From NCBI GenBank assembly GCA_020633895.1, contig JACKCT010000030.1, positions 1 to 16,728 of the forward strand: a DNA stretch of 16,728 bases, written 5' to 3'. This document shows, piece after piece, positions 7,338-15,920 of the stretch. The notes beneath the pieces were generated by a model. That model worked only from the letters and a program-made list of their open reading frames with translations, was not told where the DNA came from and did no database searches. The number at the start of each line of letters is the position of its first letter. Positions within the stretch are counted from its first letter, which is position 1. Source of the stretch: Deltaproteobacteria bacterium. GTDB taxonomy: Bacteria; Lernaellota; Lernaellaia; JACKCT01. A program made the position numbers and the translations under genes.

Positions 7338-7696
7338 GACGGACCTCCTTGGCGTTTCGGCGCGGTCAGCGAACGTTCCAAGCGTTCCAGGTCTTCCTGT
7401 TCATATCTCGTCCACACCGACTCGACGCATTCCATCGCCTGCACGACCAGTTCGGAGATGGGGTTGGAGTTATCGACCGCGCTGGGCAAACGGCGGCGTT
7501 GCCAGCGTTTGAGTAGAGCCCAGGAGAGAGGCGTGATCACGGCGGCGGGACAGCGGTCGAGCACTTCGTCGCCGACCACGACGCGAAACGCCGGGTTCGA
7601 GCGGCCGTCGCAATTGCGCAATTCACGTAGGTTCGGATCGCAGTTCCGGCAAGCCCAGGCCGCGCCGCCGAAGACGGCGTGGGCCGCCGTTACGAG
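7328..7696 (-). CDS. Tail assembly chaperone T-like part, read by -1 frameshift from the G-like gene
   Basis: This frame continues from the slippery site in the upstream chaperone gene. It has no ATG or GTG near the junction; the first possible start is a TTG at 7621, well inside the conserved-looking part and without a good ribosome site. Read as a fusion, residues 1-132 come from the G-like frame and 122 follow from this one, giving 254 residues; lambda gpG-T is of the same order. The extension carries four cysteines, C148-x2-C151-x9-C161-x19-C181 in fusion numbering, which could bind zinc, then a helical end with an acidic stretch (YEQEDLERLERSL). Its role, by analogy with lambda gpGT, would be to bring the tape measure and tube subunits together; it is normally absent from the finished virion. 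It overlaps the tape measure start by 10 nt. Confidence 0.75.
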   Translation of the reverse strand, partial: LVTAAHAVFGGAAWACRNCDPNLRELRNCDGRSNPAFRVVVGDEVLDRCPAAVITPLSWALLKRWQRRRLPSAVDNSNPISELVVQAMECVESVWTRYEQEDLERLERSLTAPKRQGGPSWP

Positions 7697-7715
7697 TTTT
7701 TTCGCTCGCCCTCCC
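7674..7715 (-). promoter_or_regulatory. Programmed -1 ribosomal frameshift signal
   Basis: Read on the minus strand: SD-like GGGAGGG at 7715-7709, a 6-nt spacer, slippery heptamer A AAA AAC at 7702-7696 in the correct zero frame (CGA AAA AAC), then TCG and the zero-frame stop TAA (7692-7690). A perfect hairpin follows, ACGGCG (7690-7685), loop GCCCA, CGCCGT (7679-7674), beginning 5 nt after the heptamer. These are the same three parts as in the E. coli dnaX frameshift site, and the position is that of the lambda G/GT shift. After slipping, the -1 frame stays open for 122 codons. Confidence 0.85.
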
Positions 7716-8091
7716 GCAGAATCGACAGATCGCGAATCGCCGCCAACACCTCCAGATACAATGGGGCCAGCGCGCTGGTCGCCGCTTTGCGTGACGCGGC
7801 GAATTGCTCGCCGTTTTCAATCGGCGTCCCGTCGGCGAATTGCAGATTCTCGACCCGAGCCACATGCTCGACGAACACCGCGTCCTCCCGATCTTCCCGC
7901 AGGCGAAATCCGATCGCGTCGTTCTCGGTGCGGAAAATTTCGCCCGAGCGCTCGAACTGGGCCACACTCATCGGACGCAGATGCATCACCACCGGTTGGT
8001 AGTTCGGGTCGGCGTCCGCCTTGGCCCGCTCGCCGGCGAATTCGGGAATGTAGGGGATCGTCCGATCCGTCGAAAGGCGTTCGATATGCAT
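7690..8091 (-). CDS. Phage tail assembly chaperone, G-like
   Basis: 133 residues. The end of the protein has the typical chaperone wording: VENLQFADGTPIENGEQFAA, then a helix LAPLYLEVLAAIRDLSIL and the terminal REGERKNS. The end EGERKN coincides with the slippery site, as in many siphophage G proteins. The ATG at 8091 has AAGGA 7 nt upstream (8103-8099) and follows the previous stop by four bases, so it is translationally linked. In siphophages this protein coats the tape measure during tail assembly. Identification rests on the size, the terminal pattern, the frameshift and the adjacent tape measure gene together, since the sequence alone is weakly conserved. Confidence 0.75.
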   Translation of the reverse strand: MHIERLSTDRTIPYIPEFAGERAKADADPNYQPVVMHLRPMSVAQFERSGEIFRTENDAIGFRLREDREDAVFVEHVARVENLQFADGTPIENGEQFAASRKAATSALAPLYLEVLAAIRDLSILREGERKNS

Positions 8092-8095
8092 CGGC

Positions 8096-8755
8096 TTATC
8101 CTTGTTCGCAGCGGGGCGAAATGAAGAAAAGGAAGTTGAACGCCACGCCGTGAGGGGCGTTTTCGTAGAGCATCAATTTTCCGTCGTCCTCGCTTTCGTC
8201 GGCGCCGGCGTACAGACACAGCTCGTAGTCATGGTCCCCGTCGTCGTACGTGCCCGTGCGTTGGAAGACGCGCGTCGAACTGCCGTCGATGGGCCGGGAC
8301 GATCCGCCGGAGGTGTACCACGTGCCCAGCATCGGTTTGACGTCGTTGCCCTCGCCCTTGAGGAGATTGCAGATCAGGAGGCTCTCCGCGCTTCCGCCGG
8401 GGATGGCGTTGACCGGCGTTTCCAGAAATATGAACGACCCCATCACCGTGATGTAGCGATGGCGGAAATTCCCCGAGGCCAACGTGCCGCTGTAAAGATC
8501 CCGATCGGCCAGCGTCCGGTAATAACCCGTCGAGCCGTTGGGCGTCGTGCCCACCACATGCAGCATATAGCCGCCGTCGTTCTCCTGCTGCACCTGGGCG
8601 TCGGAGATGCCGCGCAGATAATCCGCCTTGACCGTTCGCAGGAATTGCACCGACTCGTTGAGAAACGCGGCGAAGCTCTGCTTGGTCGCCGTCCACAATC
8701 CCGGGTTGGACAAGGTGTGAAAACGCTGGGAGCCGTCGTTATACCAAAAGGCCAT
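8096..8755 (-). CDS. Unknown tail-cluster protein (219 aa)
   Basis: 219 residues from ATG 8755; the start is set by GAGAGG 7 nt upstream, although the frame is open further back inside the hub gene's end. It begins MAFWYNDGSQRFHTLSN and has a first helix (WTATKQSFAAFLNESVQFLRTV), followed by a mostly beta-type, Gly/Tyr-rich part with the hydrophobic strand YITVMGSFIFLETPV and a very acidic stretch (DDGDHDY, DESEDDGK). I recognise no family. Its place right after the hub and tail-fibre-like genes, and the lack of a membrane segment or signal peptide, suggest a structural or tip-attached tail protein. Confidence 0.7.
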   Translation of the reverse strand: MAFWYNDGSQRFHTLSNPGLWTATKQSFAAFLNESVQFLRTVKADYLRGISDAQVQQENDGGYMLHVVGTTPNGSTGYYRTLADRDLYSGTLASGNFRHRYITVMGSFIFLETPVNAIPGGSAESLLICNLLKGEGNDVKPMLGTWYTSGGSSRPIDGSSTRVFQRTGTYDDGDHDYELCLYAGADESEDDGKLMLYENAPHGVAFNFLFFISPRCEQG

Positions 8756-8768
8756 GATGCATCCTCTC

Positions 8769-10532
8769 CTAGCGGCCCCAGACCTTGGGCGCCGACCCGT
8801 CGTAGTTGACTTCGCTTTCGCTGACCCAGAAGGACAGGCGCTCCAGTTGGTCGCGCGTGGCGTCGTGCCAGCCTTCGGGCATCGTCCCGCCGCCGTACGC
8901 CTGGGGAACGCTTTCGCCCGGCTCGGCCGCCCATACACCCGTACGCCACGGTCGGTTCAGGCTCTGCATCACCACTTCACAGCGGATGGGCAAATCGAAA
9001 TTCACGTTGAGCGACGTCACCTGAAAGACCCCCTCGCCTTCGGGCCAGATCACGTTGACGAATTCGCCCAATTCCAATTCCAGGCCGTCGAAATCCAGTT
9101 CCAGCCGCAGCGTTCGCAGCACGCCGCCGAATGCCAGATACCAATTGGCCGCCACCAACTCGGCCGTGTCGTCGCTGAAAATCCAATGCGAGTCGACCCG
9201 GTGTTCGGTCGTCTCGTCTTCGTCCGATTCGCCGACGCTCAGGCGCCGGGTCGACTCGCCCCGCTCGGGATGACGGCGATAGTCCAACACGAACCGCCCC
9301 GACCCGGCCCGATCCTGGTCGTTGATTTCGGTCCACGACAGAACCTGCTCCGGCACGATCGTCGCCGTCGCCTCATGCACCTTCTCGTCGAATCCCACCG
9401 ACGCCAGCGCATACCGCCCCCGACGCACCATCAGCTTGAAGCCGAAGTCACCGGCGATCTGCCCGATCAACTCCAGCGCCGTCGTCTCCTCGTCCACGTA
9501 GGCCCGGCACACGTATCCGTTCGTGGACACGATTTGCGCGGCGAGTTGGAACGACTCCTCGTCGAGATCCCCGTCCGACAAACCCATGCCGACCATGCCG
9601 TCGGTGAGCAGGTGGCGAATCATCTCCACCGGCGAAGTGATCAATGTGCCGTCCGCGCCCCGCTCGCCCTTGGGCGCCTGGACAAAGATCTGATCCCCGT
9701 CCTCCCAAAGACGCTCAATCGTGGAATAGTCGGTGCCTTCCAGTTCGAACAAGCCGGTGGTCGTGTCCAGGATCTTGATCGGGTGCGTTCGGTATCCCGT
9801 CTCGTCGCGCTTGTATCGGCCGTCCGAATCCAGCCAGATCGCATTGAATCCGTATCCTGCCAGCCCCACCGATCCGGGCTGGGCGAAGCGGGCCTTGAGC
9901 GTCGTGTCCGGCGTGGTGTTGGCCATATCCATGCACCACGCCCGCACCCAATAATCCGATTGCTCTACATGCCACGGGCCGAACAACAGCGGGACGACGC
10001 GATTGCGCGCGTCCGGTTCGATGGGCCAATCCCGGCCGAAGCGCGTGGACGGCAGCGGCACGTCGTCGAAAGCCATGCGGTCCCGACAGGTCACGCGCAC
10101 CTCGTCCCGCCCAATCTCCAGATCGCCCCGTTGGATGCGCCCTCGGTGGAAGAGGTTGGACGACGACGGCCGCGTGTTGCCTTCCCGCACCCGATAGAAA
10201 TCCACGTGGGCGCCCACCAGGTAGTCCCAATCGCGAATCCGGTCGACGACCTGGTCGGACAGGCCGTTGTCCTGCTCGCCTCGGGCGATCGTCAGCGTCA
10301 CCGCCGGGGCGGTCACACGGTTCGAGCCGTATTCCCCCAGGTCCAGGCGAAACGCCGGCAACGACACCGCCCCGACCCAGACGCCGTTGTGGTCCGGATC
10401 GGACGCGCCGGTCACGGTGTGCGTGCGATGGCGCAACGCGAACCGGAACAGACGGCGGTCAAAATTGTCATCGTCCCGGTGGATATGCATCAGAATGTTG
10501 TAGCCGCGCAGCAACGCGGATGGAGCGCTCAT
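8769..10532 (-). CDS. Phage tail hub / baseplate-like protein
   Basis: 587 residues. An N-terminal beta-rich part (about 50-150) defines geometry-type statements such as WDYLVGAHVDFYRV and is followed by NRVVPLLFGPWHVE (177-190), a pattern met in phage tail tip proteins. The stretch ALELIGQIAGDFGFKLMVRRGRYAL (352-376) and the late part LELELGEFVNVIWPEGEGVFQVTSLNV (484-510) resemble the hub domain of siphophage tail proteins (gp27-like, Phage-tail_3-type), where the strand order 'flux, position, value' closes the ring. The ATG at 10532 has GGGAGG 5 nt upstream and follows the previous stop by 20 bp. Probably the trimeric hub below the tail tube. The family assignment is by pattern only. Confidence 0.65.
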   Translation of the reverse strand: MSAPSALLRGYNILMHIHRDDDNFDRRLFRFALRHRTHTVTGASDPDHNGVWVGAVSLPAFRLDLGEYGSNRVTAPAVTLTIARGEQDNGLSDQVVDRIRDWDYLVGAHVDFYRVREGNTRPSSSNLFHRGRIQRGDLEIGRDEVRVTCRDRMAFDDVPLPSTRFGRDWPIEPDARNRVVPLLFGPWHVEQSDYWVRAWCMDMANTTPDTTLKARFAQPGSVGLAGYGFNAIWLDSDGRYKRDETGYRTHPIKILDTTTGLFELEGTDYSTIERLWEDGDQIFVQAPKGERGADGTLITSPVEMIRHLLTDGMVGMGLSDGDLDEESFQLAAQIVSTNGYVCRAYVDEETTALELIGQIAGDFGFKLMVRRGRYALASVGFDEKVHEATATIVPEQVLSWTEINDQDRAGSGRFVLDYRRHPERGESTRRLSVGESDEDETTEHRVDSHWIFSDDTAELVAANWYLAFGGVLRTLRLELDFDGLELELGEFVNVIWPEGEGVFQVTSLNVNFDLPIRCEVVMQSLNRPWRTGVWAAEPGESVPQAYGGGTMPEGWHDATRDQLERLSFWVSESEVNYDGSAPKVWGR

Positions 10533-10552
10533 GCCCGCCTCCCCGTTTTCGT

Positions 10553-13500
10553 TCAGCCCTGGCTCTCGGTAATCGTCAGACGCACATCCGCGTGTTCGTA
10601 TCCCACGCCCTCGGCCTGCATCGATTCACCCAGGTACCCGTAAATCGACGCCGCGTGCAGCGCGCCGGGACGGTCGGGCGCTTCGGGCGCGTCCAGCCCT
10701 GTTGACACCACACCCGGCTCCAGGATCGCGAAGACCGGACGCAGTTGGCGCTGCCGTTCCCAGATTGTCTCGAACGGCGCCCGCTCGTCGCCGGTCAGGT
10801 CCGCGAACAGCAGCTCCACCTCCCGATAGGGCGATAGCTCCACGACTCGCCGCGCCTGGCCCTGCGTCATCGCCACCGTCGACGGATCGCGCATCCGACG
10901 CACCACCCGCTCGTGGTAGTTGTGGGGCGGCTGAAACGTCAGCGCCGCTTCGCTGAGCACCACGCGCCCGATCTCATAGGCCGACGGCAACACCGACTGC
11001 ATGATCGTGTACGCCGCCTGGGGGATGAACAAATAGAAATTCAACGCCCAATACCGACGCACCGTTCGCGGCCGATGGATGATCGTGCGCTCCTGCGTCA
11101 GCGCCGAAAGGGGCACGAAAACCTGCGAATCGTCCACGGGAAACTCGTCGGATGTGTTGGATCCGTAGAGGAACACTCCCAGCGACGCCCCGGCAACCTC
11201 GTTGAGAAGCGCCATATGACTCAAGTTGTGACGCAGGATCGCGACCGTATCGACCAACGTGGGCAAGCCCAGATCCCATTTGAGCCACACATTGTGGGCG
11301 TAGAATATCTGCCCGTTGAATTCGATTGTGGACGCCGCGCCCCAATCGGCGCTGCGATACACCACGCCCAGGTCCGGGTGGGCGACGTTGGTCGCGGGAA
11401 AATCGGGATCCTCCGACGTGGCTGTCATTCGCGAGGGATCGTCGCCGGTAAAATTCGTCTCACCCGCGGAGCCGTAGCACAGGACAATATTTTCGTGCGG
11501 CGCTTCCGGCGCCGGGGCTCCTTCAGCCAGCACGACGGACGCCGACGCCACCTCCGACATCTGCCCGGAGACATGACGCACCCGAGCATGCACCGTCTTG
11601 ACGCCGTCACCCGCGCTCAACGTGAACGGATACGCCGCCGCCGCCCGATAGCCGCGCCAAGGAGACGCCGCCTCCGATTCGCCCTCGTTCCAGAAACGCA
11701 CCTGCCAGACGCGATGAGCCTCATGGCCGGTCGCCGCGCCGCTGTCGGCGACCAGACGCGCCGTCACGCCCCGCGCGTCGCTCGTCCCCGATCCGTCGAT
11801 CGACTCCGCGACGAACGCGGTGATAGCCGGCGTGTCCAGATATTCCTTGTCGTTCTGATAGAGCGTCGCGCACGGCAACGCATCTTGCCCGCCGCCGGCG
11901 TCCTGATAGATCCACCGATATTCATACCGGCCGTCGGGCAGATTCTCGTCCTGCACCACCAGACCCATGTCGCCCAGCGACCCGTCCGGCCAGAACGCCA
12001 CGTCCTGCTCGTCGTCCCAACCCTCGGCCGCATACAGCGTCCAACCGTCATCGGTCAGACGATGCCAGACTCCGCCGTCCACGCGCCGCTCCGCATGGGC
12101 ATGCAGATAATCCGGCGGCGCCGGGTCGGGGCTCTTCGCCCCCACGCGGATCGACGCGATTCCCGCTTCGTGCCGCGCCTCGGCCCACGCGTCCGATCCG
12201 GCCGGCGCGCCGAACGTGGGAATGATGTATCCCGCGCCGCCGCCGTCGAATTGGCCGTAACCGTAGCCGTACCCCTCCCCTTCGATCGTCGCCGTGCCGT
12301 AGGCGAACGCCCCCGCCAGCCCGTCCATGCAACGCACGTCATCCCACACCAGGGGCTGCGTCGCGCCTTCGTCGGCATTGTAGATCCGCTTGACGATCGG
12401 CGTTTCGGACTCGTCGATGTTGATCTGCGTGACGCCCTCGTCGCCGCCGAAAAAAACGTCCGCGCTCGTCGCGAAGGCGCATGTGCTCGTCAGCTCCGAC
12501 CCGGCCAATAGCGGCATCGCGCCCGACTCGTCCGATCCTTCGAAGACCAACGGCCCGATCAGGTGCGTCGTTCCGCCTCCGGCGCCCGGAGCCGACTCGT
12601 CCACGTCGATCGCGAACCCTCGATCCGTGTATGCCAGCGCGATGCGTCGACGATCCCCCGCAAGAGCCGCCGTCACCGACACCGCCGCCAGATTCTGATC
12701 GGGCAGTTCGGTGTAAACATCCGCCGAGTCGCTCGCGGCCGAGAAATCTTCGAACACGCCGCTGAAATCGCCGTCGTCCGTGTCTGTAAAGACCACCAGA
12801 CGCGGACGCAGTGTTACACCCACCAGTGCCGGAACGTTGAGATTGTGCACGGTAAACCACGTCGATTGGCCGCTCGACCGCACGGCAAAGGACACCCCCC
12901 CGTCCGCCGCGCGCACCACACGGATTCGTTCGTCATTCACCACGCCGCCCTGGTCGGATCGATCGTAGAGGACGCCGCCGACAACCACCTCCAGGCGTGT
13001 GCGCGGCGGAAGTTCGGCGTCGTAATATCGCCAATAGGACACCCGCGTCTGACCGTCCGGCGAGATCAGTTCCAAGCCGAAGTAGCACGATTGATCGCCC
13101 GCCGGCGACGGCCACATATCCACGTGGTAGCCCACCTCCGCGCCGAACGCACCGGCCCCGTAGGCATGGAAATCGGCGGTCGCTTTGGCGTCGCCCGGCC
13201 CCGATACCTGCGTATCGAAATGCAGTCCGTCGTTTTGGGTGAACCCGACGTCCATCACGCCCGTTCGGGCGAGCCGCCAGTTGCGGCCGCTGACTTGCGT
13301 GCCGGCAAAGTCGTCGCCCACGTAGCCGAACGAATAGTCGAACGCAAAATTGTCTTCGGTGAGTGAAGCGGGAAATTCCAGGACGTACAAACGGCAACCG
13401 CGGACGTAATACAGGCGCCCGTCGTGTTGTCCGCAGGGAAAATAGCCGGGCGCGTCGTCACCGGTCGAGCCCATGACCGTCGAATGAACGCTTTCGTCCG

Positions 13501-13984
13501 ACAGGCGCATCACGCCCAGGATATCGTACACGCCGATCGTCATCGCGACGTACAGATAGTCCTCGCCGCCGATGGTCTCGCCGTGAATATCGGCGTAGAC
13601 GCGCCCCTGGTCCGGCTGCCACGGCGCCCATCCGGCGGGAGTCGAATCTCCCCCGCTCAAGGACTCGGTCGACAGGCGGTAGATCGTCGCCGAATTCGAT
13701 TTCGGAATGGCGTACAACCAGCCGCCCGCGTACGCGACCTTGGCGAACCCGCCGTCGAGCGTGGCATACCCGGCGAGGGCATGATCCTCGCCCTCGGCAT
13801 CGTACACCCGCGCCACCACCAGGTCCGCGTCCGTCGCGAAGGCCGCGAAACGCCGCTCGACGCCTTCCAAGCTTTCGCGAAACATCACTACGTCGTTGAC
13901 CGACTCGGAACCGCGCAGATATTCCCGGCAGTCCCAAGGCAGGTCATCGACAATCAAATAGCCTTGCGTGTGCGTCGTGGTCAT
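10553..13984 (-). CDS. Large multidomain phage tail protein (distal tail / receptor-binding)
   Basis: 1143 residues, no signal peptide or membrane segment. Apparent order: about 1-220 and 420-590, repeated short beta units like a propeller (for example GGWLYAIPKSNSATIYRLS, DGRLYYVRGCRLYVLEF); about 222-418, a concanavalin-like sandwich opening DDFAGTQVSGRNWRL; a Gly/Tyr patch GEGYGYGYGQFDGGGAGY (569-586); about 600-820, fibronectin-III-like units; about 853-1010, a galactose-binding/discoidin-like domain (DFPATNVAHPDLGVVYRS, HNVWLKWDLGL, YWALNFYLF). The C-terminal 130 residues (YEIGRVVLSEAALTFQPP..., QARRVVELSPYREVELLFADL) follow the pattern of phage distal-tail proteins. So one polypeptide may join the tail end to carbohydrate-binding modules. 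The ATG at 13984 has only a weak ribosome site. Domain edges are by eye. Confidence 0.7.
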   Translation of the reverse strand: MTTTHTQGYLIVDDLPWDCREYLRGSESVNDVVMFRESLEGVERRFAAFATDADLVVARVYDAEGEDHALAGYATLDGGFAKVAYAGGWLYAIPKSNSATIYRLSTESLSGGDSTPAGWAPWQPDQGRVYADIHGETIGGEDYLYVAMTIGVYDILGVMRLSDESVHSTVMGSTGDDAPGYFPCGQHDGRLYYVRGCRLYVLEFPASLTEDNFAFDYSFGYVGDDFAGTQVSGRNWRLARTGVMDVGFTQNDGLHFDTQVSGPGDAKATADFHAYGAGAFGAEVGYHVDMWPSPAGDQSCYFGLELISPDGQTRVSYWRYYDAELPPRTRLEVVVGGVLYDRSDQGGVVNDERIRVVRAADGGVSFAVRSSGQSTWFTVHNLNVPALVGVTLRPRLVVFTDTDDGDFSGVFEDFSAASDSADVYTELPDQNLAAVSVTAALAGDRRRIALAYTDRGFAIDVDESAPGAGGGTTHLIGPLVFEGSDESGAMPLLAGSELTSTCAFATSADVFFGGDEGVTQINIDESETPIVKRIYNADEGATQPLVWDDVRCMDGLAGAFAYGTATIEGEGYGYGYGQFDGGGAGYIIPTFGAPAGSDAWAEARHEAGIASIRVGAKSPDPAPPDYLHAHAERRVDGGVWHRLTDDGWTLYAAEGWDDEQDVAFWPDGSLGDMGLVVQDENLPDGRYEYRWIYQDAGGGQDALPCATLYQNDKEYLDTPAITAFVAESIDGSGTSDARGVTARLVADSGAATGHEAHRVWQVRFWNEGESEAASPWRGYRAAAAYPFTLSAGDGVKTVHARVRHVSGQMSEVASASVVLAEGAPAPEAPHENIVLCYGSAGETNFTGDDPSRMTATSEDPDFPATNVAHPDLGVVYRSADWGAASTIEFNGQIFYAHNVWLKWDLGLPTLVDTVAILRHNLSHMALLNEVAGASLGVFLYGSNTSDEFPVDDSQVFVPLSALTQERTIIHRPRTVRRYWALNFYLFIPQAAYTIMQSVLPSAYEIGRVVLSEAALTFQPPHNYHERVVRRMRDPSTVAMTQGQARRVVELSPYREVELLFADLTGDERAPFETIWERQRQLRPVFAILEPGVVSTGLDAPEAPDRPGALHAASIYGYLGESMQAEGVGYEHADVRLTITESQG

Positions 13985-14029
13985 CGGCTTGCTCGATCGG
14001 CTCGCGCCGGGAAGGAATGCATCGGGATG

Positions 14030-15364
14030 CTAGAGAAACGCGATGGAAATTTCGTCGTCGCCCTCGAACTCCAAGCACGGACCTTCGAGGGTCAGAGGAA
14101 TTTCGCGCCCCGGCTCGGCGGTGATTTCCGGAATCTCCGGCTCGAATGACGGAATGAAAATGCCCACCGTTCCACCGGCCTTGAAACCCGCCTGCAACTC
14201 AACGGGAATCGGCTCAAACTGCTTGGCGCGCAGATAGGTGTCGATGGTATCGGTGGTCAGATAGCCGGTCAGCGACAGACGGATGCGACGCCGTTCCGGA
14301 TAGCTCACACCCGCGGGCGTCTCCCGACCGTAGTCCTCCCGCAGACGCACCGCTTCTTCGCCACGCAACGTCGCCTCGGTGATCGTGAACGTCGCCCCAC
14401 CCAGGCGCACCTGGCCGGTGACACCCGCGACCGGAGATCCCGAAAGTTCGCTCGTCGGCGCATGAGGGATGATCGCCGTGCCGTTGCCGTGAGCCGCCGG
14501 TGTCGTACCCGCCGCGCCGCGCTCCACCTCGATGGCGCTCGTTTCGGCGTCCAAGCTCACCACGCTCATCACCTCGTCGCCTACACGAATCGGCATCGAC
14601 TCGAAGAAACGATCGGGATGAGCGACCGGAATTGTCGTGACCGTGTCATCCACGTCCTCGGCCAACGCGTCCGTGCCGCCGACCGATTCATCCGCGCCCA
14701 CGCCGCTCAGACGCATCCGCGCCTCCGCGCCGCCCGAAAGCGTCAGCTCCCACTGCCCGCCCACGCACCCGCCGTAGGCAAAAGCAACCCCGTCCAGATG
14801 CCGCCACAGCGTCACCGAACGATCCGGCCGGGAATCCGGCGACAGATGCACGCCGGTGTAAACCGTGTCTCCCTCCTGAGGAGCCTCGGGCAGAGCGCCC
14901 AGCCACGAAAGCTCGCTTCCGGAAACGTTCACCACCGCCCGCGTGTGCAGCCGCCCGTCGATGACGAACCCGACGATGTCGATTTCCGCGAAGGAACTCA
15001 CGTCGGCCACGGCGCACGACGTGGTCGTCGGCGACGGCGAAGACGCGATCGTGGTGGACAACGGCGTGTGGATCTTCAGGCCTGAAGCCGCCAAGAGATC
15101 CGCCGAATCCGGCGCCACCCCCGGTGTGGCGCCGGGCGTCAAATAGCCCTCGACTTCCCACGCCACCGACCGACGCCGACTCACCCGCTCGCTCACGCCC
15201 CGCGTGCCGTGTTTGTCTTCCCGTTCGGCCCGCTCCTGCGTCAGCGTGAATGCCGCCCGCGTATGGCGAATGGCATGGGAGCCCGACGGAATGACCGGCT
15301 GGCCGTAGCTGGTTTCGGGCACGACGAAGATCTGTTCGAACATGGGATTCGGAAAGTGAGCCAT
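14030..15364 (-). CDS. Phage major tail tube protein with two inserted beta modules
   Basis: 444 residues from ATG 15364, which has GGAGG 5 nt upstream (the longer in-frame ATG at 15406 has none). The N-terminal part (EQIFVVPETSYGQPVIPSG, then SRRRSVAWEVEGYLTPG) and the C-terminal part (YPERRRIRLSLTGYLT, TLEGPCLEFEGDDEISIAFL) look like a tail tube fold of the Phage_tube type, with 'VEGYL' and 'LTGYL' as matching strands. Between them lie two similar extra modules at about 114-172 and 239-300 (PIRVGDEVMSVVSLDAETSA and neighbours), which make it longer than common 150-350-residue tube proteins and may decorate the tube surface. It follows the terminator gene, as expected in the head-to-tail order. 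Confidence 0.72.
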   Translation of the reverse strand: MAHFPNPMFEQIFVVPETSYGQPVIPSGSHAIRHTRAAFTLTQERAEREDKHGTRGVSERVSRRRSVAWEVEGYLTPGATPGVAPDSADLLAASGLKIHTPLSTTIASSPSPTTTSCAVADVSSFAEIDIVGFVIDGRLHTRAVVNVSGSELSWLGALPEAPQEGDTVYTGVHLSPDSRPDRSVTLWRHLDGVAFAYGGCVGGQWELTLSGGAEARMRLSGVGADESVGGTDALAEDVDDTVTTIPVAHPDRFFESMPIRVGDEVMSVVSLDAETSAIEVERGAAGTTPAAHGNGTAIIPHAPTSELSGSPVAGVTGQVRLGGATFTITEATLRGEEAVRLREDYGRETPAGVSYPERRRIRLSLTGYLTTDTIDTYLRAKQFEPIPVELQAGFKAGGTVGIFIPSFEPEIPEITAEPGREIPLTLEGPCLEFEGDDEISIAFL

Positions 15365-15480
15365 CGGGCCCTCCGAGGTGAATCGCGGCGACGCCTGTCG
15401 CGTCAAACAGCGGCGATGGAATGGAAATAGAGTCGGTTCGATATTTCAGCGGCGCATTGGAAGCGTGCCTTCGATCTTTG

Positions 15481-15918
15481 TCAGATTCCGATCGAATCGT
15501 GCGCCACCACCTGCACGACGCACTGCACCCGCGCCCCCGATTCGTGCCGGGCGGTGTCGATGGTATGGTCGGTGATCTCGGTCAGGACGGCGGCGCCTCC
15601 CCGCGTCGGATCGGCGGCCAGAGCCCGATCGACGTCCGCGATCAACTCCCGCGCCGCGCCGTGGCGATCCATTCCCGAAGGCGGCCGAACGAACCCGGTC
15701 ACGGAAAAGCGCAGCGTCCGACGCCTATGATGCGACGGCTGGGATTCGACGCGGTCGCGCAGAAGCTGTAGCGCCAGTGTGGGAAAGCTGCCGACGCTCT
15801 CAAATCCCACCGCGCCCTCCACCACACGACGCACGTCGTGGTGATAGCCGTCCTCTCGCCGAATGCCTCGCAACGCGGTCAGCATGTCGGCGACGATGAT
15901 CGTGTCGACAGGGGGCAT
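15481..15918 (-). CDS. Phage tail terminator protein
   Basis: 145 residues from ATG 15918, two bases after the connector's TAG stop, so the two are coupled; the longer open frame is only antisense overlap with the connector. The layout is that of lambda gpU/HK97 gp10-type terminators: a helix with regular DVRRVVEGAVGFES, strand PTLALQLLRD, then RTLRFSVTGFVRPP, the helix AARELIADVDRALAAD, and a closing strand ARVQCVVQVVAHD. Such proteins cap the tail tube as a hexameric ring and join it to the head. The position between connector and tube fits. Confidence 0.75.
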   Translation of the reverse strand: MPPVDTIIVADMLTALRGIRREDGYHHDVRRVVEGAVGFESVGSFPTLALQLLRDRVESQPSHHRRRTLRFSVTGFVRPPSGMDRHGAARELIADVDRALAADPTRGGAAVLTEITDHTIDTARHESGARVQCVVQVVAHDSIGI

Positions 15919-15920
15919 GG

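Noticed and set aside
7328-7621. Separate 97-residue gene starting at TTG 7621
   Set aside because: No good ribosome site, and the frame continues upstream with cysteine motifs straight into the slippery heptamer; a -1 fusion explains it better.
8756-8938. Longer N-terminus for the 219-residue protein
   Set aside because: The extra 61 residues are an Arg/Pro/Thr-rich antiframe of the hub C-terminus; ATG 8755 has a proper ribosome site.
8754-10643. 629-codon plus-strand open frame opposite the hub gene
   Set aside because: Composition is His/Arg/Gln-rich without fold pattern, there is no ribosome site, and it runs antisense to a well-spaced operon of phage genes.
10913-12511. 532-codon plus-strand open frame opposite the large tail protein
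   Set aside because: Arg-rich antisense shadow of a coherent minus-strand protein; no recognisable motif.
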